64,000 nt of DNA from Mesostigma viride (GCA_009746045.1 RPFO01000206.1:24748-88747), one strand, 5' to 3'. Counted from the stretch's first letter, positions 22,921 to 34,215 are shown. Numbers and translations are program-made. Notes: generated from the sequence alone by a model not told the origin.

Positions 22921-22967
22921 TAGATAGATGTTGTAGTTAGAATCATTCTAACTACAACATCTATCTA
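22921..22967 (+). repeat. Perfect hairpin in LINE 3' UTR
   Basis: Two 23-bp arms (TAGATAGATGTTGTAGTTAG...) with a single-base loop (C at 22944). It could be a foldback formed by template switching or a structural element of the LINE RNA. Confidence 0.85.
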
Positions 22968-23110
22968 ACAGGCTGTTAGATAGATGTAGTATGTAGCCAA
23001 TGTAGATAGATTAGACCGGTAGGAATGTTTGCACCCATCCATCCATCCATCGGGGTTAATGCTCTGTGACTCCCCAACGGGAGCACGAGTCTAATTAATT
23101 AATTAATTAA

Positions 23111-23365
23111 TTTACCTTGAGCACCTACCAGGCCCATGAGGGTAAGAAGCTGGTTCTTGAGCTCGTCAGCAAGGGAGGTTGACGTCTCACCTGGCTTCTG
23201 GGGGAAGCGACGTAGCACCACTCGGCACTCGCGGCGAGCGCGGTCGGTGACAGTCCCGTTGCTGGGCCGGCCTGGCGGTGGTCCTCCAGCTCCTGGAGCT
23301 TCGTGGCGATGGCGTCGGTGGTACGTGGAGGCGGTCGCCACATCAATCCGGCGCAGCGCCGGTAG
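23111..23365 (-). pseudogene. Upstream part of the split LINE ORF1
   Basis: On the minus strand it encodes RRECRVVLRRFPQKPGETST and LADELKNQLLTLMGLVGAQG. It aligns by eye with RRSHNVIVKHFDQPAGETST and LLEAFKRDILAPMLLTGELD of the intact ORF1. A coiled-coil-like piece (DAIATKLQELEDHRQAG) precedes it in another frame. It joins 21194 when the plus-strand LINE is removed. Confidence 0.7.
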
Positions 23366-24264
23366 GTTCCCCGGTAATTCCCGCGCGAAAGTTGACGAAA
23401 TTCGGTGCGCGCGTGCAATGTTGACTGAAATTCGGTGTGCACGGCTATGGTAGCTGAAAATTTATTGCTCACGGAATACGAAGCCATTGTGTACTGGATT
23501 TCGCTTGTTCGAACGGCATTGTCATATAGGGAAAAATAATATTCACAAAAAAACTCGCGGAACGCTGCTGTATTGGGTGTGAATGAGGACAAGCACGCAG
23601 TTGGCGCAGTTTTTGCTCGCCGTCCGACCAGCCCCGTGCATCTTTAAGGTAAGGTCTCGTTGCCCAAACTACTTGACGGTGGAAGCGAACACGTTCTACC
23701 AGTTCCTTACATCATTTCAAAGAAACCCAGCGTAGGATTTCCCTTAATTTTTCGTTTCCGATTTTTACGCCCCTTCCGCGAAAAAGTGAGAATTATAGGA
23801 GCGCTGACAGGGGCAACACTGCATGTCGTGCTTTTAATCGCTTTTACGTCTTTTCTTGCAGCTATATGACTTCGCTTGGGCGCAGCAACATCGCCCGGTG
23901 TTTACTCCTGCGGGCGGGGCTTGCTGGCCCCGTCCGGAGTGTGCTCGGGGTGCGGGAAAAACCACAGCTACTGGTTTATAACGTCGACAACCCCCCATTT
24001 TCTGGTCATTAACCGGCGTATTCTTGTGGTTTAAGCTTGCGGCGACGGGCGAAAAGATCTCTTACCATGACGGCATGCTCTGGGGAGGCGTTCCGAGAAG
24101 GACTGGGGCGGGCAGGCAAATTTACACGCAACAGTGCCCGCACGTCGCCTGCGCACCCCGGCGTACAAGGCAAAGCGCAGTGTTTCCCTCCTGGACGGCC
24201 CATCGCTGCCTTTGCCGGGCGGCATGTTGGGGAGGCGGCTCCTTCTTCCCGTTTCTTACCGCCC
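23366..24264. other. Unassigned region
   Basis: Overlapping short open frames on both strands, none with a recognisable domain. Confidence 0.35.
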
Positions 24265-24330
24265 GTTTCATAGTTCATACCCCGTGAGTTTCCCAACGGA
24301 GGCGTGTTAATGATGAGCGGCTGCATGCAT
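24265..24330 (+). mobile_element. LINE terminal hairpin fragment
   Basis: GTGAGTTTCCCAACGGAGGC resembles the LINE 3' hairpin but lacks a clear tail. Confidence 0.35.
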
Positions 24331-24351
24331 GAATGAACGGGTGTATGAATG

Positions 24352-24424
24352 AGGGAGGGGGGGAGGCCGGGAGGGAGGGAGGGAGGGAGGGAGGGAAGGA
24401 GGGAGGGAGGGAGGGAGGGAGGGA
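24352..24424 (+). repeat. GGGA microsatellite, left of element B
   Basis: A GGGA/GGGAGG run that resumes at 30748, beyond the CACTA element. Confidence 0.92.
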
Positions 24425-24436
24425 CACTAGGAACTC

Positions 24437-24800
24437 GCTACTGAGAAAACTGAGATTTCCTGAGATTTCCTGAGATTTCCTGAGAAAAAAACTGAGATTT
24501 CCTGAGATTTCCTGAGATGTTCCTGAGATTTCCTGAGATTTCCTGAGATTTTCCTGAGATTTCCTGAGATTTCCTGAGAAAGTGACCTGAGATTTCCTGA
24601 GATTGGCCTGAGAAATTTGGCTTTTTCTCAGGAAATCTCAGGAAATCTCAGGGCTAAGTGGAAACTGAGATTTTACGTGGACACTGAGATTTTTTTTTCT
24701 CAGGCTGAAAATCTCAGGGCATTTTCTCAGGCGCTTAAAATCTCAGGGCATTTTCTCAGGCGCTTAAAATCTCAGGGCAATTTCTCAGGCATGCCATTGC
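24437..24800. repeat. Left subterminal repeats of element B
   Basis: Many copies of TGAGATTTCC and its complement GGAAATCTCA. The left half is mostly in one orientation and the right half inverted, so the region can fold. Confidence 0.9.
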
Positions 24801-25259
24801 CAGAATTAAATGTGTATTCTAACAAGCATAACACCATCATGCAATAAATCCAACAATTCATTAATGAATTAAATACGTTATTAGCACATCTTGTGGTATT
24901 AGGCGTGGCATTCATGGCATCACGCTGTTTGATAGTAATGAACTTATGTTTCATTGTGGCATTCTGTGACTCATCGTTTCAATACCATCAAAATATAAAA
25001 CATCGACTCAAAACTGCTCTCATCCTATTTCTGGATTGCTAGCTGATGGCTCATGGCCATATAACAGCTGGCATGCCAGAGCCCAGCAACGGTGGTTTCA
25101 CTCAATATTGATGTGTACGTCTTCTCGTCGAGCTTGTATGCTCCACGATCTGCATCAAGTAATCCCCCAAAGAAAGAAAGCATACAGAAAGCAAGGAGTT
25201 AAATTTACAAACATGATAATAATGCCATATGCAACATGATATTCCAAGAATGATATAGA
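24801..25259. other. Unassigned interior of element B
   Basis: AT-richer sequence with no recognisable coding signal. Confidence 0.35.
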
Positions 25260-26420
25260 AGGCGGGCATGCTGCCATGCATTGCGTGACTGCGTGCAGGC
25301 GTGCAGCTAGGTGTGCGTGCGTGGGCTAGTGTGTGCAGTTGTGCATGAGTGCGTTTGTGCAGGCGTGCCTTGGCGGGTGGGTTGATGGCTGTGTGCAGGC
25401 GTGCGTGCGTGAGTGGGTGCGTGAGAGTGTGCAGCTATGTGTGCGTGTGCGTGCACTTGTGCATGTGTGCGTTTGTGCAGGCGTGCCTTGGTGGGTGGGT
25501 TGATGGCTGCGTGCATGCGTGCGTGCGAGGGTAGGTGCGTGGGAGTGTGCAGCTAGGTGTGCGTGCGTGCAGTCGGTGGGCGTGGTGAAGTCTCCGGGGT
25601 GTCGCTGTGGACATGGGTGGGGCACTGGACTCGTGGGTGATACTGTTGTGGGAGGTGAATTGGGTGGGTACTCGTGGTCCTGGGTATTGTAGAGTGTGTG
25701 TGTGTGTGTTGGACTATTGGGGGCCCCCCCCCCCCTTTGGCGGGGGTCATGGGGGACATTGTTATGGGTTGATTATGTAGTAGTTGTGAGTCGCAGTTGT
25801 AGGTAGCTCGTGCGTAGGTCACAGGTTCGTGTGAGGGTTGGGGATGCTTGGGTTGCGTGGGTGGCTTAGGTATGGTACGTAGGCGGGCTTGCCGGTGGTC
25901 GGTGCAGCAGTGTCAGTTATGGTTGAGTGGACAGCTGATTGGTTGCCCCGGAGGCCGGGGTGGATGGTTATGCTTCACGTGGATGGTGGGGTGGAGTCAT
26001 CGTATGTTGGGGCAGCGGGGGGCGGGGTGGGCGGGGTGCAGTGGTGTAGGGGAACCTCGTTGTGGGGCGGTAGGTTTGTTTAGTAGGTGGTTTGTTATGT
26101 TGGTGTGGAAGGTGGTGTATGTAATACGGAAGGGTGGTAGTCAGATAGGTTGGTTTGGGGGGACTCAAGGTGGATGGTCGGGTGGGTCATCGGATGGTTT
26201 GGGGGAGGAGGGCGGTGTTGCGGTGTTGTGGGGGACCTCAGCGTGGGGGCGAGAGTAGTCCGTAGTCAGGTGGGGATGGATAACGGCATGCGGATGTCTG
26301 TGACGTATATTTGTGGGTGGGGCGGGTATGGAACAGGCAGGGGAGTGGGGCGAGTGGGAGTTAGCGGGGTGGAGGGTGCTGGCATTGTGGCGGGATGGTT
26401 GGAGGCACACGGACACACGT
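25260..26420 (+). repeat. G/T-rich minisatellites
   Basis: 25260-25600 holds about 120-bp units with GCGTTTGTGCAGGCGTGCCT twice. 25600-26420 is a degenerate GGTGG/GGATGG-rich stretch. The long open frames on both strands here reflect composition. Confidence 0.65.
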
Positions 26421-27160
26421 AATGGCAAGAGTAACTGCATGCATAGCAACATTGGACCAGCTGTTCCTAGAACATCTGCAACCCTCAGCATGCAACAACC
26501 AACAGCAACTGACAACTGGCGACAGTGACAACGTTAGCAAGATGTGACGCCAAGTCCACTGTAGACCCCGATGTAATTTCAGGTGGTTCCCAGTCCTGCC
26601 GTGTACTTCACTTAATTCGGGGCCGCACACTTCGTTTGGTGCAGCAAGGGCTCGTGGCCGGTATGGTGGTAGCCGGTAGGCTTGATTGCCAAGGATATCC
26701 GGCGTGGCGGAGGGGCCGCAGGGAGCGAGGCACCATGGAGGAGGCGATGGAGCGATTTAAGAAATGTAGGCAGTAGCCCGGTGCCCAGCAGCAGCGGAAG
26801 TGGAAATATTGCTTGACGCGGTGCATGCGGGGGGATGGGTAGGCACTGCCTGCCATCACCCGGACATTTCCTGTTACGGCACAGCCCGCAGTCGGCCATA
26901 TTGGAGGAGACGGGCCTTGCTGCGAATCGAGGGCGTGATATTGCACGGGAAAAATCATGCCGAGAGTCTCAGGGCGTCTCGCATGGTGACAGCTGCAGCG
27001 TGAGGGCCGACAAGCTCGAGCCGGATGCAGGTCTCGTCGGTACATGTGGGCCACTGGTGAGGTCGCCAATGTGATGGAGCCCTCTCCATCGTGCCAGTCG
27101 GACATCACTCAACAGCCAACAACGATCTTTTGTGCGACCAGCAGCCTCCGAATTCCTTAA
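26421..27160. other. Unassigned interior of element B
   Basis: Open frames of 80-166 codons overlap on both strands (for example 26608-27108 minus), with no identifiable domain. Confidence 0.3.
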
Positions 27161-27792
27161 CCCCTCAACCGTCTCTGACTCGTACCTAGAATGAGTCACC
27201 AGTTGCACGCTACGCCACAAGTGCCCCCATTCAGCCTGATTATTATTTCCATACCATACTAGGAACCAAGCATACCCATATGAGGGCCCACCTGGGGGTA
27301 TAGTGGGTGGTCCCAGTACTAGGCCCCCCTGCTCTATAAATAGCCCCCCCCCTCAGGGGGGTACGCTGAGTGTGCACAGTGACACCCTTATCTGCATGAT
27401 AGACACCTTTCCTTAATGGTTTGACCCTGGGGTTGGTTTTGTAGATAGATTTACTAATTAGGATGGCATACCAACACAAAAAATTAAAATTTTCCCAGGG
27501 ACTCACCAGATGGTGCTAAAAATAACTAGTTATAAGTGGTGCAAAACTGGTGCAAAACTCTTGCACCAGGGACCCCCTAGTTGACTTTGACCAGGGTTTC
27601 CACCATGGTCCGGTTGTCAGATATGATCAGACAAGTGTGCTACGGATAGAGTGAATCTAGATCTTTCCGTTGGTCCAATTTTTTCCCGAAAAAACCTTCC
27701 CGCCAGATCCCTACAGGGCGCACAAACTCGTGCCGATTTCGAGTCATGAGTAAAACTCGTGGTCGAAAATCGGCACGAGGACGGTTTAGGGG
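27161..27792. mobile_element. Short piggyBac-like element with TTAA target duplication
   Basis: It is flanked by TTAA (27157-27160 and 27793-27796). The left end CCCCTCAACCGTC and the right end (reverse complement CCCCTAAACCGTC) match at 12 of 13 positions. TTAA targets and CCC-starting ends are the hallmark of piggyBac. 632 bp with no transposase, so non-autonomous. The relative at 36901-38589 has similar ends and shares the word GAAAATCGGCA near the right end. Confidence 0.78.
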
Positions 27793-28076
27793 TTAAGTCC
27801 GGACTCCGGACGCAGCGCCCCTCTCCAACGGACTGCACGCGGAAATTTGAAATTCAGCCCGGAGGGCACGCGCCGCGCCAGAGCTGGCACAGGAAGTGGA
27901 CGTTGCACGTGAATTGGAGAACGCCACCGTGACAAAGACCAAGGCGATAACGGCAGGTACGCAGCCTTGGCAGCGCCATAATTTTACTTGGACACCATGC
28001 GCGGTGCTGTAGGCAGCCATATATATATCATTCACAGTGACTCGATGTAAAGTCGGGTGGTGTAATAGCGACATCA

Positions 28077-28109
28077 CCGGGCCCGCTACGTTTTTTGTAG
28101 CGGGCCCGG
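28077..28109 (+). repeat. Strong GC hairpin
   Basis: 13-bp arms CCGGGCCCGCTAC / GTAGCGGGCCCGG around a 7-base T-rich loop. Confidence 0.85.
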
Positions 28110-28305
28110 CACCAACCAAGTGACGTGACTCTGCCAGATGATGATTTGATAACGCAGTTCAGCATTATCAAACGTGAACGTCAAGCACTCAATCGGCGAG
28201 TTTTTCGTGAGCCAGGAAGCGCTCTTCTCTAGGTATTCCTGTGGTTTCGCAGTTCCCTACATCTTGTGAGGTACATAGGGACAGTTTAGGTGAGAATACC
28301 AGGCC

Positions 28306-28430
<125 letters not shown>

Positions 28431-28782
28431 CACTATCTCACTTTCTCGGTCCAAAAATCAAGCCATCACTCACAAACAGCCACGCGACTGCTGTGCTCTC
28501 ACGCCGTCTCATTACACACAACTGATTTAGGTAATGCAACGTTGTTGGCGCGTCAAGGCGTCGGGTATTCATCTCACTTAAGATCGTTGTGTGTTCCCTT
28601 TGCTGCTTTGCTGGATAACGCATGTTTCCCTTGCATGCAGGCAATCTACCTAACACAACCATGGCGCACACATCGGCCAGCCCAGCATGGCGGGGAGGGC
28701 ACCTGCGGACACAGATTTTGTAGGCTCTGAGCCCTCATCACATCGCTGTAGCACTGGACAGTCTCCTGCGGTAAATTTCTAG

Positions 28783-28951
28783 AAAGTCGTCCATTAATTT
28801 CAGCAATGATCGCTGGGACAGCCCTACGCGGATGTTATACTGCATTTGTAAGATGCTTGTGGCTGTGCATCTTGCCCGCCACCCTCGGACTGTGATTGAG
28901 TGCACTTCTCCTTCATGTGTTTTGTCAGTACAGTTTGTCATGCTAATGTAA
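28783..28951 (+). pseudogene. Exon-like fragment resembling the element C gene
   Basis: After a possible acceptor TTTCTAG the frame reads INFSNDRWDSPTRML, then CICKMLVAVHLARHPRTVIE and CTSPSCVLSVQFV, with a stop at 28949. By eye it follows the pattern of the element C protein around LFDRLHVAHLPHERLVVISS and APRSSCLVLPG. The order (this piece upstream, acidic tail downstream) is also the same. The alignment is short and needs a real comparison. The stop after MLM suggests decay or an unrecognised intron. Confidence 0.4.
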
Positions 28952-29857
28952 TGCAGAAAACCGCAATTCAGGCAGCAAGGTAGCAGCCATGTTGATTTTG
29001 ATGATGATGATGATGATGACTTGGTTTAGGTGGTCTTTTGAACTTGTTGATTTTAATGAAATAAGTTTACCTGTGCGTGGTGTTGATTTGTCAGTTTGCT
29101 ACGCCTTTGGTTGTCATGTTGACGTTTGTCATGTTAACATTTGTGGACATTTTGTCATGTTAACAATTTTTTTGGCCTTCGTTTGTTAACGTCTTGACAT
29201 TTCTTGACACATCACCTTGGTTTGTCAGTGTATTGACATTTTTTTCCGTGTTGATATGTTGATATTTCAAAGATTGTCAAGGTTTTGTCAACCTTTCAAC
29301 ATTCTGTCAAGGTTTGTCAAGCCTTTGATGTTATCATGTCAAGCTTTTGTCAAGTTCTGTCAAGGTTTGTCAAGGTCATGTCAGTTGATATGTCAAGAAT
29401 CTATATTACTAATTTGGCAATGTAAGGTAATCCGACACTATTCAGGGCATCACCGAGTACGCGGCCAATCCAGAAGGGGCGGACTGACTGACCACCAATC
29501 CGCGCCAAGCCAGCGCACGGAAGAACTGCCAACCAATCCGCGCAAAGCTCCCAGCGAGCGAAGCGAGCGGCCGCTTTAGCGGCCTCCTCTCTGGAGGGCA
29601 GCGAAGGAGACCGTCAGTCCGTCACGATTCCTCTCCGGAGTGCAGCGAAGGAGTACGCTTCTACGAACTACAGTATGCGTCTACAGCGGGCAGCGGGCAG
29701 TCCCTCCATGGTCTCTCTACCGCCAAAAATTGATTAAATTTTTTTTTTTTTTGGCTGTGTGAAGCCAGCGGGTCACACTAGAACTATTTGACAATTCTTG
29801 ACAAACAATTGTCAAAGTTTGTCAACACTCCGTTCCTAGTGTGGCAGCGAGGATGGC
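28952..29857. other. Unassigned interior of element B
   Basis: Includes a GAT repeat (about 29001-29022) that would encode an Asp run, many TTGTCAAG words at 29270-29400, and a GC-rich part at 29440-29700 with a small inverted pair (GCGGCCGC...GCGGCC). No gene call. Confidence 0.35.
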
Positions 29858-30273
29858 ATGCCTGCACCAAGGAAGAGGAGGGGTAAGCAGCCTGCAGCAG
29901 AAACTGATTCCTCCATCTGCAGCGGCAGTGATAATGGTAGCCAAGAGGATGTGGCTCCACCTAGCAGCGACAGTGATGACCCATGCAGCTACAATGCGTC
30001 TGAACCTGCACGGGGAAGCGTGGACGGAGGGGGAGAGGAAGGAGGCAGCCTGCAGCAGAAAATGCTGCTGATTCTGCCCGTGGTGGCGATGGCCGCGAGT
30101 ATGCGGCTGAACCTACGCGGGGGAATCGTGGGCAGAGGGGGAGAGGGGGTAGGCAGCACAAGAATGTGGCTGAACCTAGCCGGGGCGACCTTGCACCAAC
30201 GAGGAGAAGTGCAAGGGCGTATGGAAAAGTGAGCTACGCTGAAGCAGATTGTAGCAACTCGTCTAGTGACTGA
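29858..30273 (+). pseudogene. Element B gene, basic/acidic C-terminal tail, frameshifted
   Basis: The first frame from ATG 29858 reads RKRRGKQPAAETDSSI and an acidic/serine stretch (SSDSDDP). Between about 30010 and 30050 the sensible frame shifts by one. The second frame reads RRQPAAENAADSARG, then EYAAEPTRG and RRSARAYGKVSYAEADCSNS, ending SSD stop at 30271-30273. The QPAAE word occurs once in each frame, so the gene has an internal repeat split by the shift. The tail (basic, aromatic, then acidic/serine) resembles the end of the element C protein (RQRKAVNYCDTSGDD). It is likely a DNA-binding, nuclear protein of the transposon; this is inferred. Confidence 0.5.
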
Positions 30274-30389
30274 AATTGATGTTCTTATTAAACTTGAAGA
30301 GCTGTACTCCAACTGCACAAGAAATTATTATAATTTGTAATCAAAGTGATTTCTGGTTGCGTGGTATGAATGCGATTTCTCTGTGTGCA

Positions 30390-30735
30390 TGAGGTTTCTC
30401 AGTTTTTCTCAGGCCTTAAGTTTCCCAGATTTTCTCAGTCTCAGATTTTCTCAGGCAGCAACCTGAGAAAAAAACGGGCGCCTGAGAAATTTCGTTCCTG
30501 AGAAAAAAAAATCTCAGGCCAGGCGACTTTCTCAGGCTGATCTCAGTTTTTTCTCAGTTTTCTCAGTTTTCTCAGGTGATTTTCTCAGTTTTCCTGAGAA
30601 AACTGAGATTTTTCTCAGTTGATCTCAGGAAATCTCAGGAAATCTCAGGACATCTCAGGAAATCTCAGGAAATCTCAGGCAGCCTTCCTGAGAAAACTGA
30701 GAAAACTGAGAAAAACTGAGAAAAATCTCAGATCT
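30390..30735. repeat. Right subterminal repeats of element B
   Basis: Dense CTCAGTTTTCTCAG and GGAAATCTCA words and their complements, mirroring 24437-24800. Confidence 0.9.
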
Positions 30736-30747
30736 GAGTTCCTAGTG

Positions 30748-31703
30748 GAGGGAGGGAGGGAGGGAGGAGGGAGGGAGGGAGGGAGGGGGGAGGGAGGGAG
30801 GGAGGGAGGGAGGGAGGGAGGGAGGGAGGGAGGAGGAGGGAGGGGGAGGAGGGAGGGAGGGAGGGAGGGAGGGAGGGGGGGGAGGGAGGGAGGGAGGAGG
30901 GAGGGAGGGAGGGAGGGAGGGAGGAGGGAGGGAGGGAGGGAGGGGGAGGAGGGACGGGGAGGGAGGGAGGGAGGGAGGGAGGGAGGGAGGGAGGGAGGGA
31001 GGGAGGGAGGGAGGGAGGAGGGAGGGAGGGAGGAGGGAGGGAGGGAGGGAGGGAGGGAGGAGGGAGGAGGGAGGGAGGGAGGGAGGGAGGGAGGGAGGGA
31101 GGAGGGAGGAGGGAGGGAGGGAGGAGGAGGGAGGGAGGGAGGGAGGGAGGGAGGAGGGAGGGAGGGAGGGAGGGAGGGAGGGAGGGAGGGAGGGAGGGAG
31201 GGAGGAGGGAGGGAGGGAGGAGGGAGGAGGGAGGGAGGAGGAGGGAGGGAGGGAGGGAGGGGGAGGGAGAGGAGGGAGGGAGGGAGGAGGGAGGGAGGGA
31301 GGAGGGAGGGAGGGAGGGAGGGAGGGAGGGAGGGAGGGAGGAGGGAGGGAGGGAGGGAGGGAGGGAGGGAGGGAGGGAGGGAGGGAGGGAGGGAGGGAGG
31401 GAGGAGGGAGGGAGGGAGGGAGGGAGGGAGGGAGGGAGGGAGGGAGGAGGGAGGGAGGGAGGGAGGGGGGGAGGGAGGGAGGGAGGGAGGGAGGGAGGGA
31501 GGGAGGGAGGGAGGGGGAGGGAGGGAGGGAGGGAGGGAGGGAGGGAGGAGGGAGGGAGGAGGGAGGGAGGGAGGGAGGGGAGGGAGGGAGGGAGGAGGGA
31601 GGGAGGGAGGGAGGGAGGAGGAGGAGGGAGGGAGGGAGGGAGGGAGGGAGGGAGGGAGGAGGGAGGGAGGGAGGGAGGGAGGGAGGGAGGGAGGGAGGGA
31701 GGG
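30748..31703 (+). repeat. GAGG/GGGA microsatellite (about 956 bp)
   Basis: A purine-only array with unit slippage (GGAGG, GGGGG). It yields false frames of over 400 codons on both strands. Confidence 0.97.
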
Positions 31704-31713
31704 TATGTATGAC

Positions 31714-31749
<36 letters not shown>

Positions 31750-31753
31750 TACG

Positions 31754-31820
<67 letters not shown>

Positions 31821-31930
31821 CTACGTTTGTCGTTTATGCATGGGTGGGTGGATACATGTGTATGTGTGTGTGTGTGTGTGTGTGTGGGTAAGGGATCGAC
31901 GTGTGTGTGTGTGTGTATGTGTGTGTGTGC
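31714..31930 (+). repeat. TGCG and TG microsatellites
   Basis: A GTGC array (31714-31820) followed by TG runs (31857-31930). Confidence 0.95.
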
Positions 31931-32130
31931 TTCTCTGCTTAGGCGTTGGAGCACACGCATGCACTGGAGGAAGGGGGTGATGAAAACCCAGACCAACTGT
32001 CGCACCCACCCCTCCACCTTCACCAAGCGTAAGGCCAAGCGTGCCATGGGAGGGGATTCATAGGTGTTTGCTCAATTTCACAAGTCTTCAAATGAGTAAA
32101 AAAAAAATCTTTCAGATCTGAGGGTACCTA
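31931..32130. other. Unassigned spacer
   Basis: Short unique sequence between microsatellites and the 173-bp satellite. Confidence 0.4.
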
Positions 32131-33790
32131 AAGCTGGACTGTTGCAGGCAGCATGTAGACCATGAAAATAGACCACCCACGAAAATTGGGCTCATTCTGA
32201 GCTCAAATGGTGACATGTGACAGCATACATGTGCAGTTTTTCGTCATTTCCCCCCTTTACTTACATGAAACAAATATGAATAGTGGACAAATGAACTCAT
32301 TTCAGGCTGGATTCTTGCAGGCAGCATCTAGACCATGAAAATAGACCACCCACAAAAATTGGGCTCATTCTGAGCTCAAATGGTGACATGTGACAGCATA
32401 CATGTGCAGTTTTTCGTCATTTTCCCCCTTTTCTTACATGAAACAAATATGAATAGTGGACAAATGAACTCATTTCAGGCTGGATTCTTGCAGGCAGCAT
32501 GTAGACCATGAAAATAGACCACCCACAAAAATTGGGCTCATTCTGAGCTCAAATGGTGACATGTGACAGCATACATGTGCAGTTTTTCGTCATTTTCCCC
32601 CTTTTCTTACATGAAACAAATATGAATAGTGGACAAATGAACTCATTTCAGGCTGGATTCTTGCAGGCAGCATCTAGACCATGAAAATAGACCACCCACA
32701 AAAATTGGGCTCATTCTGAGCTCAAATGGTGACATGTGACAGCATACATGTGCAGTTTTTCGTCATTTTCCCCCTTTTCTTACATGAAACAAATATGAAT
32801 AGTGAACAAATGAACTCATTTCAGGCTGGATTCTTGCAAGCAGCATCTAGACCATGAAAATAGACCACCCACAAAAATTGGGCTCATTATGAGCTCAAAT
32901 GGTGACATGTGACAGCATACATGTGCAGTTTTTCGTCATTTTCCCCCTTTTCTTACATGAAACAAATATGAATAGTGAACAAATGAACTCATTTCAGGCT
33001 GGATTCTTGCAAGCAGCATCTAGACCATGAAAATAGACCACCCACAAAAATTGGGCTCATTCTGAGCTCAAATGGTGACATGTGACAGTGTAAATATGCA
33101 GCTTTTCGTCATTTGCACCGGTTTCTTACATGAAACAAATAGGAATCATGACCAAATGAACTCATATCGAGCTGCCAGGATTCTTGCAAGCAACATTTAA
33201 ACCATAATACTACACCACCTACAAAAATTGGGCTCATTATGAGCTCAAATGGTGACATGTGACAGTACATAAATATGCAGTTTTACGCCATTTTCATCGT
33301 TTTCTTACACGAAATAAATAGGAATCATGACCAAATGAGCTCATATCGAGCTGGATTCTTGCAAGCTACATTTAAACCATAATACTAGACCACCTACAAA
33401 AATTGGGCTCATTATGAGGTCAAATGGTGACATGTGACAGTATAAATATGCAACCTTTTGTCATTTGCACCGGTTTCTTACATGAAACAAATAGGAATCA
33501 TGAACCAATGAACTCATATCCAGCTGGATTCTTGCAAGCTACATTTAAACCATAATACTACACCACCTACAAAAATTGGGCTCATTATGAGCTCAAATGG
33601 TGACATGTGACAGTATGAATATGCAGTTTTACGCCATTTGCACCGGTTTCTTACATGAAACAAATAGGAATCATGACCAAATGAACTCATATCAAGCTGG
33701 ATTCTTGCAAGCAACATTTAAACCATAATACTAGACCACCTACAAAAATTGGGCTCATTCGATCTGAGCTCAAATGGTGACATGTGACAG
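32131..33790 (+). repeat. 173-bp satellite, about 9.6 copies
   Basis: The monomer word GGCTGGATTCTTGCA recurs at 32305, 32478, 32651, 32824 and 32997, exactly 173 bp apart. Diverged copies start at 32131 and about 33170, 33347, 33520 and 33692. The left copies are nearly identical; the right copies carry shared changes (CATTTAAACCATAATACTA). Confidence 0.95.
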
Positions 33791-33795
33791 TATAT

Positions 33796-34003
33796 GAAAA
33801 GAGACAACAAACGTGGACTGAAGCATTGGCACGCTGAGCCCCGTGCATGTCTGAGACCAGTTGTCTGAAAAGAGACAACAAACGTGGCAGCATGGCACGC
33901 CGAGCCCCGTGCATGTCTGAGACCAGTTGTCTGAAAAGAGACAACAAACGTGGAAGCATGGCACGCCGAGCCCCGTGCATGTCTGAGACCAGTTGTCTGA
34001 ACT
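33796..34003 (+). repeat. 66-71 bp tandem repeat, three copies
   Basis: GAAAAGAGACAACAAACGTG starts at 33796, 33867 and 33933, directly joined to the last 173-bp monomer. Confidence 0.9.
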
Positions 34004-34109
34004 GAAACGTAAAAAGCGCGGATCCGCGTAAGGCGCGATGTCTACTGGCTCAGGACAGTATATATATATATATAAGTAACATTTAAACTCAGCCCAGTTT
34101 TGACGTCAT

Positions 34110-34215
34110 TTCCAACTGAAAAAATTATTAATTAAATAATTCATTGATAAAACACGCGCTCCTATTGGGGAGTCGCAGAGCACAATAATACATGTTAAAG
34201 TGCTTCTCATCCCTG
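34110..34215 (-). mobile_element. LINE 3'-end fragment
   Basis: Minus strand: the terminal hairpin (GCTCCTATTGGGGAGTC, 34167-34183) and an AATTAATT-type tail at 34121-34145, as in 2067-2130. Confidence 0.6.

Larger units (their letters stand above)
21195..23110 (+). mobile_element. 5'-truncated LINE with reverse transcriptase, inserted in ORF1
   Basis: It is bounded by the 11-bp duplication TTTACCTTGAG (21184-21194 and 23111-23121) and ends with a TTAA-repeat tail at 23091-23110. The 3' UTR contains a 23-bp-arm hairpin (22921-22967), a short CATC run and the family terminal hairpin. This is the best-preserved ORF2 in the window. The 5' truncation and tail are typical of target-primed reverse transcription. 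Confidence 0.9.

Noticed and set aside
27341-27352. TATA-box-like CTATAAATAG as a promoter
   Set aside because: It lies inside a non-autonomous element with no downstream gene; one word is not enough.
30619-32047. Frames of 453 and 439 codons rich in Gly/Arg/Glu or Ser/Pro/Leu
   Set aside because: Translation of a GAGG microsatellite.
32131-33790. CRISPR-like reading of the 173-bp repeats
   Set aside because: The whole monomer repeats without variable spacers; it is a satellite.
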